DNA of 64,000 bases from Peribacillus sp. FSL E2-0218 (GCF_037992945.1 NZ_CP150304.1:3971501-4035500); one strand, 5' to 3'; numbered from the stretch's first letter, positions 1 to 8,353 are shown. Numbers and translations are program-made. The notes: generated by a model not told the origin, from the letters alone.

Positions 1-264
1 TTCAATGATAAAATCGGCTTCCCTTAAGGCCGCTCCCAAATCAATGCTATAGGTAATATTCGCCAAAGCGTCTTGCTTTTCCTGATCGGTCAACACCCCT
101 TCCGCAATCAGCAGGGATAGATTCTCAGAAATCCGGTTTTTGGCATGCGCTAAGAATTCTCCCTGGATATCGTTAATCGTGACGGAATACCCGCTAACGG
201 CAAATGACTGCGCGATCCCACTCCCCATGACACCTGAACCGATAATCGCTATTTTGTTAATCAT
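1..264 (-). CDS. 3-hydroxyacyl-CoA (3-hydroxybutyryl-CoA) dehydrogenase, N-terminal part
   Basis: The gene runs off the left edge of the window; 88 residues are visible. They begin MINKIAIIGSGVMGSGIAQ, the Rossmann GxGxxG NAD-binding motif of the 3-hydroxyacyl-CoA dehydrogenase family, followed by an acidic residue near position 34 (INDIQ) that favours NAD. The family oxidises 3-hydroxyacyl-CoA to 3-ketoacyl-CoA in fatty-acid and butyrate metabolism. It starts at an ATG at 264 with GGGGAATTAGG just upstream, and is divergent from a 3-hydroxybutyrate dehydrogenase, which fits a short-chain hydroxy-acid locus. It could be MmgB/Hbd-like; the C-terminal domain that would decide is outside the window. 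Confidence 0.85.
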   Translation of the reverse strand, partial: MINKIAIIGSGVMGSGIAQSFAVSGYSVTINDIQGEFLAHAKNRISENLSLLIAEGVLTDQEKQDALANITYSIDLGAALREADFIIE

Positions 265-498
265 CCTAATTCCCCTTTCCGTTTTATGTCCTCACCTTTC
301 ATTCATGCAATATTCGTGCCACCGATAACGAAAAAACAAAATTCTTTTGTTATGCCAAAAATCATGATAGACTCTTACTCATTAACCTAACCCATATTTT
401 TATAACTTCCCTATTCATTTCCAACATTATCTTGAGGAATCTCCCTTTTTTTAAAATGGACAGATTGGACCATTACATTTTTTTTGGAGGAATGTAAG
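265..498. promoter_or_regulatory. divergent intergenic promoter region
   Basis: This AT-rich 234-base gap lies between two divergent genes of hydroxyacyl metabolism and should contain both promoters. I could not fix exact -35/-10 boxes. No sigma-54 type -24/-12 element was seen. Confidence 0.35.
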
Positions 499-1275
499 AT
501 GGTTAACAACAAAGTGGCGATCATTACCGGATCGGCTAGAGGAATCGGGTTTGAAATTGGAAAGATCTTTGCCGAAAATGGCGCGAAGGTCGTTTTATCC
601 GATCTTGATCAAAACACAGTTGAAAAAGCTGCTTCAGATCTAAGAAACAAAGGCTTGGACGTTATCGGCTTAAAAGCAGATGTAACCGTTGAAGACGATA
701 TCATCCAACTGATCAATCAAGCTAAAGACAAATATGGACGAATCGATATTTTCATTAATAACGCCGGCCTTCAGCATGTGGCGCCGATTGAAGAATTTCC
801 AACCGAAAAGTTCGAACTGATGATCAAAATCATGCTGACCGCTCCTTTCATCGCGATCAAGAACGTTTTGCCCATCATGAAAGAACAAGGCTTCGGCAGG
901 ATCATCAACATCTCTTCCATCAACGGTCTAATTGGCTTCGCCAACAAAGCGGCATACAATAGCGCCAAACATGGTGTCATCGGCTTAACGAAAGTCGCCG
1001 CCTTGGAAAGCGCCGCATCGGGCATAACCGTCAATGCCCTTTGCCCTGGATATGTAGACACTCCGCTCGTCCGCGGACAAATGGCAGACTTGGCGAAAAC
1101 ACGCAATGTTCCTCTAGAAGATGTATTGGCAGAAGTCCTTCTTCCGCTAGTGCCTCAAAAACGCCTTCTGGATGTTAGTGAAATTGCCGACTACGCCATC
1201 TTCCTCGCAAGCGACAAAGCACGGGGCATCACAGGCCAGGCAGTTGTATTGGATGGCGGATATACAGCTCAATAA
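499..1275 (+). CDS. bdhA: 3-hydroxybutyrate dehydrogenase (SDR family), copy 1
   Basis: A 258-residue short-chain dehydrogenase that probably interconverts (R)-3-hydroxybutyrate and acetoacetate with NAD in the cytoplasm. Visible motifs are TGSARGIG (10-17), Asp35 after beta-2 (NAD preference), NNAG (87-90) and the catalytic Ser140, Tyr153 and Lys157 (YNSAK). Residues equivalent to the substrate-carboxylate ligands of known 3-hydroxybutyrate dehydrogenases are present: Gln92, Lys150 and Gln194. The usual His near 142 is Asn. The start is the ATG at 499, 8 bases after GGAGG (486-490); an upstream TTG at 484 has no room for a ribosome site. A closely similar copy lies at 10363-11139. Confidence 0.85.
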   Translation: MVNNKVAIITGSARGIGFEIGKIFAENGAKVVLSDLDQNTVEKAASDLRNKGLDVIGLKADVTVEDDIIQLINQAKDKYGRIDIFINNAGLQHVAPIEEFPTEKFELMIKIMLTAPFIAIKNVLPIMKEQGFGRIINISSINGLIGFANKAAYNSAKHGVIGLTKVAALESAASGITVNALCPGYVDTPLVRGQMADLAKTRNVPLEDVLAEVLLPLVPQKRLLDVSEIADYAIFLASDKARGITGQAVVLDGGYTAQ

Positions 1276-1295
1276 AAAGAAAATATATCAGCAAT

Positions 1296-1346
1296 AAGCC
1301 CGATTAAACAACACCAACAAAGGTGCTCATCATTCGGGCTTTTTTG
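1296..1346 (+). terminator. Rho-independent terminator after bdhA copy 1
   Basis: AAGCCCGA and TCGGGCTT form a stem around a long loop that contains a smaller ACACC/GGTGC pairing, and are followed by TTTTTT. Confidence 0.7.
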
Positions 1347-1467
1347 TATTCATGGGATAACTAGACAGTCGTTTGGATTGGAAAAGAAGTGGAAGAAAAT
1401 GGTGGAACAAAGAATTCCCTCATGTTACAGTAATATAGGGATACGACCCTTAAAAGGAGGCTTCGTC

Positions 1468-1563
1468 ATGATTATTAAGTGGGTTAGACTGCGCTAATTA
1501 AAAGGGCTGGCCAATCATGCTCCGGAAAGAATGTATGGATTTGCGCAATTAAATCATATTTAA
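1468..1563 (+). pseudogene. possible tiny ORF with strong ribosome site, interrupted by TAA
   Basis: AAAGGAGG at 1453-1460 precedes an ATG at 1468 by 7 bases. The frame gives nine residues (MIIKWVRLR), then TAA, then continues open for 21 more codons (LKGLANHAPE..FAQLNHI) to a second stop at 1561-1563, just before the hydrolase start. It may be a leader peptide or a small gene with a nonsense mutation. No homologue is recognised. Confidence 0.3.
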
Positions 1564-1578
1564 TACGGAGGGTAAAAC

Positions 1579-2418
1579 ATGAGTGAACAAATCGTGAAAA
1601 TAAATAAAGTCGATATATGTACAGAAAGTTTCGGAAACTCCAAAGACCCTGCTGTGCTTTTGATCATGGGAGCGATGTCTTCTTTAGATTGGTGGGATGA
1701 GAACTTTTGTATCCGCCTCGCCGAGCAGGGGAGGTTTGTCATTCGATACGATCATCGGGATTTGGGACGATCGACCGTTTATGAACCCGGCACTTCCAAC
1801 TATACCATAACGGACTTGGCTGACGACGCCGCGGGTGTCCTGGACGCTCATTCCATAGAGCAAGCTCATATCGTCGGCATGTCCATGGGCGGTATGATCG
1901 GCCAAATCCTTGCCTTAAGATATCCGGAACGCGTCACTACGCTTACGCTCATCGCATCAAGTGTGTTCGGGACTGTCATGGAAGAACTGCCGCCAATGGA
2001 CCAAAGCATATTGGATCATCACGCGAAAAGCGCTTCCGTGGATTGGGCAAACAAGGAGTCGGTCATCGCCTTTCTTGCGGATGGCTGGAAAACGCTGGCC
2101 GGTTCGAAACCTTATGAGCAGGAAAGAATGTATAAACTGGCTAAAAGAGAAGCAGAGCGCGCCAAACAGCTGCCAAGCAGATTCAATCATGCCATGCTTG
2201 CCGGCGGGGACGAATATTACGATCGAATGGGGGAGATCACGGCGCCTGTCCTCATCATCCACGGGACAGAAGATCCAGCCTTGCCATACGAACATGGACT
2301 TGCGCTTGCAAAAGCAATCCCTCAAGCTTCATTCGTGACACTTGAGGGATCGGGGCATGAAATTCATCGTGAAGACTGGGATGACATCATCGATTCCGTT
2401 AAAAAGCTTACTTCATGA
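1579..2418 (+). CDS. alpha/beta hydrolase
   Basis: A 279-residue cytoplasmic alpha/beta-hydrolase-fold enzyme. The oxyanion region (LLIMGAMSS) is near residues 27-35. The nucleophile elbow GMSMGG places Ser102; Asp232 (HGTEDP) and His260 (GSGHEIH) complete the triad. DHRDLGRS (58-65) is the DxRGxGxS-like motif of epoxide-hydrolase, haloperoxidase and esterase relatives. The substrate cannot be told from sequence. The start ATG follows GGAGGG with 7 bases of spacing. It is transcribed alone toward a shared terminator. Confidence 0.8.
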   Translation: MSEQIVKINKVDICTESFGNSKDPAVLLIMGAMSSLDWWDENFCIRLAEQGRFVIRYDHRDLGRSTVYEPGTSNYTITDLADDAAGVLDAHSIEQAHIVGMSMGGMIGQILALRYPERVTTLTLIASSVFGTVMEELPPMDQSILDHHAKSASVDWANKESVIAFLADGWKTLAGSKPYEQERMYKLAKREAERAKQLPSRFNHAMLAGGDEYYDRMGEITAPVLIIHGTEDPALPYEHGLALAKAIPQASFVTLEGSGHEIHREDWDDIIDSVKKLTS

Positions 2419-2437
2419 TAAGAATCAGCCATAAAAG

Positions 2438-2465
2438 AAGCCGACCATTTAAAGGTCGGCTTTTC
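2438..2465. terminator. bidirectional terminator
   Basis: AGCCGACC and GGTCGGCT pair perfectly around a 7-base loop. The T run (2461-2464) serves the plus strand and the A-rich left flank could serve the convergent minus-strand gene. Confidence 0.8.
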
Positions 2466-2475
2466 TTAATACGTT

Positions 2476-2661
2476 TTAGCAGTAACCGCCATATCCTTGA
2501 ACGCCGCCATAACCGCCACCGTTATCGCCACCGCCGCCGAAGCAAGCCGCTCCGACAATGATTAAGAGGATAAACAAAACGACTATAAAAGCGAAACCTC
2601 CACCAAAACCGCCAACACCGTTATCGCAACCGCAATTTGATTCATGACCACAATTAGACAA
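2476..2661 (-). CDS. YjcZ-type small sporulation protein
   Basis: About 61 residues: a Cys/Gly/Asn-rich start, one hydrophobic helix (FAFIVVLFILLIIVGAACF, about residues 22-40) and a Gly/Tyr-rich tail ending GYGGYC. This is the pattern of YjcZ/YczN-type small membrane proteins made in spore-forming Bacillus, often found in spore fractions; the function is unknown. AAGGAG directly abuts an ATG at 2670 (zero spacing), so the likely start is the TTG at 2661, nine bases after it, giving the usual MSN... beginning. Confidence 0.75.
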   Translation of the reverse strand: MSNCGHESNCGCDNGVGGFGGGFAFIVVLFILLIIVGAACFGGGGDNGGGYGGVQGYGGYC

Positions 2662-2811
2662 TAGAAACATCTCCTTATTTGTTTTAGAACTTGAAAAATT
2701 AAATGGGTTAATTCACTTTATGTTCTAATTAGGATAATGACACAATAATCACCAGAAACTTTGTATGAACCACCCACAACTACCTCTCAAGAGCAAACTG
2801 GACGTTTTTAG

Positions 2812-2878
2812 TTTCGGGCCTCCTTCATGACGGAGATCTTATCGTGAAAGAAGACGTGACTCACTCCATGGCCCGAAA
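2812..2878. repeat. 9-bp inverted repeat in an intergenic region
   Basis: TTTCGGGCC (2812-2820) and GGCCCGAAA (2870-2878) are perfect complements about 49 bases apart, in a region without a gene. They could frame a structured RNA or be the end of a lost element. There is no T run. Confidence 0.3.
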
Positions 2879-2950
2879 AAATGAGCATGTAACCCATTCC
2901 TGCTAGCTTCGGCTTATTGTACAATGAAGCTAAAAAGGCTCGAGGTATGT

Positions 2951-3469
2951 ATGATAAAAGGAAATTCTTATATTTTTGTTTTCTCCATGCTGATTGTGTT
3001 GCTAATCGTACTTGTTTCAGAAACGCCGATAATCATCAAGGCTTCACTTGCTGCCCTAACGATGGCATTTTCAATCCCTTCAATCAGGAAGCTTATGTTC
3101 AAAGACAAATGCAGAAAAATGAAAGCGGCACTGTACTCCTCATTGACCTTTACATTGGGCCTATTTCTAATCTCGATTTTCGAAGAACCATCATCCATTT
3201 TATCTGGTGATCACCTTTCCCTTCTTATGGCTGTGCTTTTTTATAGCTTATTGGGAAATTTCATTTACGGCTTACCCGCCTCGCTTATGGCTGAAGTTAT
3301 TTCAATCAGGTTTTTCACGATCCGTATCTGGTTATCTGGATTCATTCATATAGCCTTTGGACTGATTACATACTTCATCATGCCAGGCTTGTTTATACCG
3401 GCGATTATTTGCGCCATACTCTTTTTTGCACTGGATGAAATCATTAACGTATATCCGTCAAATACCTGA
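2951..3469 (+). CDS. hypothetical multi-pass membrane protein
   Basis: 172 residues with about five hydrophobic segments (roughly 5-22, 25-40, 57-75, 88-110 and 125-165). It begins MIKGNSYIFVFSML and ends in a charged tail (NVYPSNT). No family is recognised. The ATG at 2951 is preferred over 2924 because CGAGG lies 6 bases upstream and translation then starts right at the first membrane helix. It stands alone between a sporulation gene and decayed genes. Confidence 0.6.
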   Translation: MIKGNSYIFVFSMLIVLLIVLVSETPIIIKASLAALTMAFSIPSIRKLMFKDKCRKMKAALYSSLTFTLGLFLISIFEEPSSILSGDHLSLLMAVLFYSLLGNFIYGLPASLMAEVISIRFFTIRIWLSGFIHIAFGLITYFIMPGLFIPAIICAILFFALDEIINVYPSNT

Positions 3470-3577
3470 CCTCTGTTATCCTGACCAGTTTGCAGTGTGG
3501 CAAAATGAAAAGGATAAAAGAAATTAGCTTCTTTTATCCTGCAGTTCATTTACTCTATTAAACGCCGCCAAAGCAAC

Positions 3578-3934
3578 TCATAGATAAGGTAGAGTTGACA
3601 CAAAATAGTCGTATTGTTTTAACCTGATGGCACGTCCCGCCATAGAGCCCGAAAACATATTGAGTAATTTTTCAAAAAAATGTAATAAATCCGCAACTAA
3701 ACACTGGAACATTTGTTCTGATTGTGTTATTCTTATATTAAACAATAAAAGATCCAATCGCTGCCAAACGATTTGATCGTAACGATAATCAAAGGCCGGT
3801 TGTATCCGCGGGCCTAAAACAAGGTTGTACCGCTGAGCCGAGCCAATTGCTGACAACAAAGGTGCTGGTGATAAATAACAGCTTCGATCTTCAGCTAACG
3901 CACCTGATTGTTCTTTAATAACTGGTATTCTATT
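3578..3934 (-). pseudogene. unidentified coding remnant
   Basis: The frame is open upstream of the first ATG (3859) to about 3934, reading ...IKEQSGALAEDRSCYLSPAPLL, and downstream gives an amphipathic region rich in Leu/Phe (WQRLDLLLFNIRITQSEQMF) ending FVSTLPYL. The open upstream reading and lack of a ribosome site at the ATG suggest the 3' end of a longer gene. I do not recognise the family. Confidence 0.3.
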
Positions 3935-3992
3935 ACTCGCAGAGTTTTATTCCACCAGTCAATTGCAATTCCAGCCTTCTGGTTTAAAAAGG

Positions 3993-4336
3993 TTAGTGCA
4001 TATTCTCAGCAATCTTTTTCTCCAAAAACAACTTATCCGCTAAAACTCCAATTGGACCGAACGGTGATTTAAATTGAAATTTATCTATCATTATAGTCCC
4101 GCCCTGCTCATCTATGAACAGATGTGTGTGTTAGAAGGAATGGAAGGCTCCCTTCACCATAATGTCCACAAACTTATTTGGTTTTTCCATTAATGTCACT
4201 TGGGCCTTCAGCCTTTGTTTGATTCCAACGTGAACGGCTTCCCAAGTTACAGTATCTCCCTCCTCCAATAACCCTTCTGTCACACATCAACAGCAATTTC
4301 CTTTGTACTCGCCGTCTTTTTGGTATGGATATCCAC
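3993..4336 (-). pseudogene. SRPBCC-family (ligand-binding START-like) protein, frameshifted
   Basis: The minus strand encodes pieces of one SRPBCC protein in different frames: VESVDIHTKKTASTKE, then EEGDTVTWEAVHVGIKQRL...MVKGAFHSF, then HTHLFIDEQGGTIMIDKF...SPFGPIGVLADKLFLEK to a stop at 3993. The order and the sequence match the usual Bacillus SRPBCC family. A TGA/frameshift follows DV and a second frameshift lies between FHSF and HTHLF; the 5' part is shortened. A GTG at 4336 still has AGGAGGT 7 bases upstream. Confidence 0.65.
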
Positions 4337-4396
4337 GCTTTCAACCTCCTAATATAAACCCCTTCTAACCATCATTATAGCTAGATTTTGTACATA

Positions 4397-4745
4397 TTAC
4401 CTACCCTTTATTCCTGGATCCTTCATAGTTCCTTTGCCTGGATCCACCTTTTCCACAGGCATACATATTTCACTTCTAAATGTTGGTGAAGTACTATCTT
4501 TATTTTCGTTCCAAAGGATTTCCGGCAGTTCTATTTGTTCATAATTTGATAACGGAAACCACTCAGAATAAATGCGTCCCCATATAATTTGCAGTGATCA
4601 GGAAAGGGACCGACTGCTTCGAACATGCCCTTGCAGATGCATCAACTTCAAGCTGAGTTAAATGATCGGGACCAATAAATATAAACGCGCTCCTCACTCC
4701 AACCCATTTAGTGACTTTTCCGGAACAAACCCTCATTTCCACCAT
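4397..4745 (-). pseudogene. AraC/GyrI-like effector-binding domain protein, frameshifted remnant
   Basis: Reading leftwards, MVEMRVCSGKVTKWVGV comes first. MFEAVGPFPD follows in another frame, then LQIIWGRIYSEWFPLSNYEQ, IELPEILWNENKDSTSPTF and RSEICMPVEKV in a third, ending at TAA 4397. This is the C-terminal effector-binding half of AraC-type regulators (GyrI-like fold). At least two frameshifts break it and no helix-turn-helix part remains. It lies next to the decayed SRPBCC gene, so the stretch 3.6-4.75 kb is a zone of gene loss. Confidence 0.65.
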
Positions 4746-4847
4746 CTTAAAACTCCATGCAGTTCCATACGTTTTCGCTTTCCCAAAACGGGTAGTGTAT
4801 GATATAGGCAGGAATGGAATAAACGTCTCTCTTTAGGAGGAATGTTC

Positions 4848-5240
4848 ATGAATCCGGTGATATTGTTTGATGGGGATTGCAACTTTTGTGATGCGAGCGT
4901 GCAGTTCATTATAAAGCGGGATCCGAAGGGGCTTTTTCATTTTGCTTCTCTTCAAAGCGAGGCAGGGCAGGAGCTGCTGAAAAAGTACGATGTTCCTGCG
5001 GACATTGATAGCATGGTGCTGATCGAGAAGGACCAAGCCCATTATAAATCGTCTGCAGCCTTGAGGATTTCCCGCAGGTTACAAGGGGCATGGAAGCTGT
5101 GTTACGGTTTCATCGTCGTTCCAAGCTTCATCCGGAATATGGTTTATGACTTCATTGCCAAAAACCGGTACAAATGGTTCGGGAAGAAGGAAGAAAGCTG
5201 TATGCTGCCATCGCCTAGTGTTCGGAAGCGCTTTTTATAA
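4848..5240 (+). CDS. yuxK: DCC-family thiol-disulfide oxidoreductase-like protein
   Basis: 130 residues beginning MNPVILFDGDCNFCDASVQF. DGDCNFC (8-14) is the DxxCxxC motif that names the DCC family (YuxK, DUF393), thought to have a thioredoxin-like fold; the reaction is not established. FIIKRDPKG and a conserved middle (SMVLIEKDQAHYKSSAALRI) are also typical. The ATG at 4848 is chosen because AGGAGG (4835-4840) lies 7 bases upstream, whereas the ATG at 4842 would leave only one base. Monocistronic, with a terminator directly after it. Confidence 0.85.
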   Translation: MNPVILFDGDCNFCDASVQFIIKRDPKGLFHFASLQSEAGQELLKKYDVPADIDSMVLIEKDQAHYKSSAALRISRRLQGAWKLCYGFIVVPSFIRNMVYDFIAKNRYKWFGKKEESCMLPSPSVRKRFL

Positions 5241-5246
5241 GAAAAG

Positions 5247-5285
5247 AAAAAGGACGAAGAGCCATCAGCGGCTCTCCGTCCTTTT
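5247..5285. terminator. bidirectional terminator with compound stem
   Basis: GGACG/CGTCC and AGAGCC/GGCTCT pair in one hairpin flanked by A and T runs. It is shared by yuxK and the convergent DUF3238 gene, whose stop lies at its right edge. Confidence 0.75.
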
Positions 5286-6631
5286 CATTGTATAAAGGTG
5301 GAATATCTCCATAGATGATTGGCCGTCGGGCGGGCCATCATTTCAAGGCCTTTACTCTTCGCTTGATGCAGGGGCTCCCACTCCTGTTCATCTGTTTCCT
5401 TTAGATAAACTTCGTGATGGGGTGCCTGGTCATGATAGCCGGCAATATTGATTTCGCCATTTCGGTAAAAGGTCCCGATCACTTTATAATCCACCGCAGG
5501 AGAAAGAATGATCGGGTTCCCGACAGAGTGTGTCAGTTGAATCGTCGTTTTCTCTTTATTGGCTAACACGTGTTTCACTACAATGTCTTCGTCAGATGCC
5601 ACACCTTCCTCGAGAAAAACAAAATCCTTGTCGTATGCCTCACTTTTTCCGACCGCTTTGGAAAACTCGATTTCCGCATCCTTCTCCTTCTCTTGAATCG
5701 TCAGATCGACCCTGGTCCTATAGCGGGATGAATCGGGATCGAAGCCCCGATTGTCCCCTTTAAAATATGGAACCTTGGAAGCAAGGTTGGGGTTCTTCAG
5801 CCACTCCTCCGGTAAAAAGGTGGAATAACGAAGCCGCCAATGTCTCAGCTTTTGGTCATCCGCCTTGCTTTCTTTAACCGATTGCAACAGCTGCTTCACG
5901 GGTCCTACCTTTTTGGTGTTCGTTATTTCCTCAATCGCTGCCTGTGCTTGGGAAGAACCTTTTTTAAAGACGCCGACCATACTCGCCAAAAACGATTTAA
6001 CGGCATATGTTTCTTGCTCCGAACGCGGGAGGGGACGCCTCGCTTTGATCGTGTACGTGTATCCTTGGTTCTCGCTAATCCTCCGATCACTGAAGGAACA
6101 TCCATGCACCTTCCCGACCTTTACGCCGTTCCGGAAAATCATGTATTCCTCTATCCCTTTAATCGGTTCCCATTCGAGGCTGATTTGACCTTTGGCGACA
6201 ATCGTCGTGAAGACCAGATCCAAAAGGATATTATCCTCCTTTTTATTCTCGGCGGTCGTCGATGTTTGTATTTTCATCCTTTTTTTGACTTGCTTCTCCC
6301 CATCCAGGCTCTCGATCATATACGTATAGATCGTTCCTGCTGCCAGACCTTGTTCCGCTACATAAGGCTCCGTCCCGCTATAAATCGGCTGTAAACCTCT
6401 AAATACCCGGTAAAATCGCCCTTCATCCGGCCAGACAAGCTTTATGGCAGTCTCCTTCCGTTCAATTTTGCACATCAAGGACGTCGTCTTGATCACGGCC
6501 CGATGCAGCCTCTTATGCGAAACGAGATAAGCGATCCCTGCAATCCCGAGAGCCAGCAATGATTGCCGAGTGGTGATTTTAACTCCACGTTGTTTTAAGC
6601 CTGGAAATGAAAAATGAGTCATCCACATCAT
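5285..6631 (-). CDS. DUF3238-type protein with N-terminal anchor and fibronectin-III-like repeats
   Basis: 448 residues. A hydrophobic stretch (SLLALGIAGIAYLVS, about 23-38) is a probable signal anchor. Two similar beta-rich repeats follow (IKLVWPDEGRFYRVFRGLQP and ISLEWEPIKGIEEYMIFRNG), which resemble fibronectin type III units. The C-terminal half (YRTRVDLTIQEKEKDAEIEF onward) matches what I recall of DUF3238, a Bacillus-restricted family of unknown function. The start is uncertain: GGAAGAGG (6638-6645) favours the ATG at 6631 (six bases) over the GTG at 6637. It is probably exposed on the outer face of the membrane. Confidence 0.6.
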   Translation of the reverse strand: MMWMTHFSFPGLKQRGVKITTRQSLLALGIAGIAYLVSHKRLHRAVIKTTSLMCKIERKETAIKLVWPDEGRFYRVFRGLQPIYSGTEPYVAEQGLAAGTIYTYMIESLDGEKQVKKRMKIQTSTTAENKKEDNILLDLVFTTIVAKGQISLEWEPIKGIEEYMIFRNGVKVGKVHGCSFSDRRISENQGYTYTIKARRPLPRSEQETYAVKSFLASMVGVFKKGSSQAQAAIEEITNTKKVGPVKQLLQSVKESKADDQKLRHWRLRYSTFLPEEWLKNPNLASKVPYFKGDNRGFDPDSSRYRTRVDLTIQEKEKDAEIEFSKAVGKSEAYDKDFVFLEEGVASDEDIVVKHVLANKEKTTIQLTHSVGNPIILSPAVDYKVIGTFYRNGEINIAGYHDQAPHHEVYLKETDEQEWEPLHQAKSKGLEMMARPTANHLWRYSTFIQ

Positions 6632-6851
6632 CAACACCTCTTCCTTTGATAGGTGTATCTTTTTTTTCCTTTACCCATTTTAAACTCGGGGCACACTTTG
6701 CGATGTGCTGCCACGTTCATTAACCTAAAAAAAATGAGGAAGTGCATGCCCACGGTCTTGTTTACATTTAACGGCGATTTTATATGTCTATTCATTTTTT
6801 CGTCGAAAAAAGCATCATGAATGCTACCACTCATGATGCTTTCCCCCTTCT

Positions 6852-7019
6852 TTATCCCGATTTTGGAATCCCCTCTCGCAGACGATCTGGCAGCTCTACA
6901 AGCGTTTCGTTCAAGGTATCCAGTTTCGTTTCAATCCGATGAAGCAAATAAAGGGTAACAATGATCGGAAACCCAATATCACTGACAAACGGCAGGATTT
7001 GATCCACTTTTTTCTTCAC
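6852..7019 (-). CDS. YvrJ-family small membrane protein
   Basis: A 55-residue gene: KKKVDQILPFVSDIGFPII followed by VTLYLLHRIETKLDTLNETL and ending EGIPKSG. This is the YvrJ family: one membrane helix then an amphipathic helix. The start is a GTG at 7019 preceded by GGAAGGTGAG. It is the last gene of a three-gene unit with the DUF2922 and DUF1659 genes, a common Bacillus trio whose function is unknown. Confidence 0.8.
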   Translation of the reverse strand: MKKKVDQILPFVSDIGFPIIVTLYLLHRIETKLDTLNETLVELPDRLREGIPKSG

Positions 7020-7060
7020 CTCACCTTCCAGGGTGTACGGTCAAGGAAACACTTCCTAAG

Positions 7061-7279
7061 TTAGTTAAGCTCCAAATCCTCGACATTCCGCTCAACAAGC
7101 CGTGCTCCCTTCACGCCAACGAATCCACCTGAGGCAGAAATGAAAGCATTCCCAGCAATGACTTGTTCCATTGCCAGTTTAACCGTATTTACATGAATCG
7201 GATTTTTCGGATTTTCTACGGCAATCGTCGCTGATTTTCCTTCCTCCGTCTCGAATATCATTTCCAACACTTTAGCCAC
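7061..7279 (-). CDS. DUF2922 family protein
   Basis: 72 residues: MAKVLEMIFETEEGKSATIA, then VENPKNPI and a tail with AMEQVIAGNAFISASGG. This is DUF2922, a small beta-rich Bacillus protein of unknown function that usually sits with DUF1659 and YvrJ genes, as here. The start is GTG (7279) after GGAGGTGATG. The gap to the upstream DUF1659 gene is about 37 bases, indicating one operon. Confidence 0.8.
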   Translation of the reverse strand: MAKVLEMIFETEEGKSATIAVENPKNPIHVNTVKLAMEQVIAGNAFISASGGFVGVKGARLVERNVEDLELN

Positions 7280-7316
7280 TTGACATCACCTCCCTCCGGT
7301 CGGTTTCATGCACCAA

Positions 7317-7535
7317 TTAGCCCATCAATGAATACGTATCGACCCTCGTCACTTCGCCCAATGGATAAGTCTGCACGCTTGCGATCGCCGCAGCTGTTGA
7401 AAATAACTGATCAGCCGTCGCCTCGGTCTTGATGTTGGTGAAGGATTTACGTTTGAAGGTAATGTTCCCTTTTTCATTCAGCCCTGTTTCAAAATCGACC
7501 CGGAGCGTACTGGATACTGGAATTTGGTTGGCCAT
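7317..7535 (-). CDS. DUF1659 family protein
   Basis: 72 residues from the ATG at 7535: MANQIPVSSTLRVDFETGLN, then KGNITFKRKSFTNIK and AAIASVQTYPLGEVTRVDT. This is the DUF1659 family, function unknown. AAGGGGGTGAG lies upstream of the ATG; upstream in-frame codons have no ribosome site. First gene of the DUF1659-DUF2922-YvrJ operon, divergent from the acidic protein at 7683. Confidence 0.8.
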   Translation of the reverse strand: MANQIPVSSTLRVDFETGLNEKGNITFKRKSFTNIKTEATADQLFSTAAAIASVQTYPLGEVTRVDTYSLMG

Positions 7536-7682
7536 GTCTCTCACCCCCTTTCGCACTCTATATACATTATTCCGAGCCGAAAGTAGCATGGTCTTAGTAA
7601 AAAGTTGGCATTTGGTTTTAACTGGAACGATATGTTCACCTTTTAATGGGAAATAATATTCGAGAAAGGAAGTGGATCAGTC

Positions 7683-8312
7683 ATGTCATTAGAATGGTTC
7701 GACAGAATAAGCGGAGAATTGCAGGATCATCTTACCTCGATTTGCGATGAGTACGACCGAAATGGCAGCATGATCGTGGAGCGGGGATCTAAGCATCCAC
7801 GCATCGAATTTTATACAGAGCTCGATGACCATGAGAGGGATTATTTCGCCTCGGTGTTTTTCGATCCGCATAATGAAGAATTTTACCTCGAATTCTTCGA
7901 GCAGGAATTGGGCCAGGTCAGCAAGGTGGTTTTGGCTGATATTGAAGATATCGTGGATGCTGTGCACGAAAGCTTCCATATCTATTTGGAAGAAAACGAG
8001 ACTGAAGATAAAAATGATCTTGATGCCGATGCATTAGAAGAACATGATGATGTGGAGATTTACGAAATTGATGTCGATTGGGAAACGCCTGAAGTGACCG
8101 CTTACATGAAGGAAAATGAAGTGGAGGTCACCTATCAATTCGGAATCGTCCAGGAAACCGGTGATGGCGTGCTAAAGCGCATCAATCGGATTCGAACAGC
8201 GGATGATGACTTGTTAAAGGATGAAACCAACTTTATTTTCAGCAAGGAAGAGGCAAGCACCATCATCGCCATGATCGCAAGCCACATGGATAAACTGAGC
8301 GAAATGGATTAA
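7683..8312 (+). CDS. hypothetical acidic protein
   Basis: 209 residues, strongly acidic, with no signal peptide or membrane segment. An N-terminal alpha/beta part (about 1-105, including EFYTELDDHERDYFASVFFD and DIVDAVHESFHIYLEE) is joined by an Asp/Glu-rich linker (about 106-140) to a second part (YQFGIVQETGDGVLKRINRI). The family is not recognised. AAAGGAAGTG precedes the ATG. It is followed by a strong terminator shared with csgA. Confidence 0.65.
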   Translation: MSLEWFDRISGELQDHLTSICDEYDRNGSMIVERGSKHPRIEFYTELDDHERDYFASVFFDPHNEEFYLEFFEQELGQVSKVVLADIEDIVDAVHESFHIYLEENETEDKNDLDADALEEHDDVEIYEIDVDWETPEVTAYMKENEVEVTYQFGIVQETGDGVLKRINRIRTADDDLLKDETNFIFSKEEASTIIAMIASHMDKLSEMD

Positions 8313-8319
8313 CGAAATA

Positions 8320-8353
8320 AACCTTGTCCATGCACATCATGGACAAGGTTTTA
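8320..8353. terminator. bidirectional terminator
   Basis: AACCTTGTCCATG and CATGGACAAGGTT form a 13-bp perfect stem with a short loop between two convergent genes, followed by TTTTATT on the plus strand. Confidence 0.8.

Noticed and set aside
265..498. Sigma-54 promoter and enhancer control of bdhA copy 1
   Set aside because: No GG-N10-GC element and no adjacent sigma-54 activator gene.
6631..6834. 67-codon minus-strand frame upstream of the DUF3238 gene
   Set aside because: No ribosome site and no recognisable sequence pattern.
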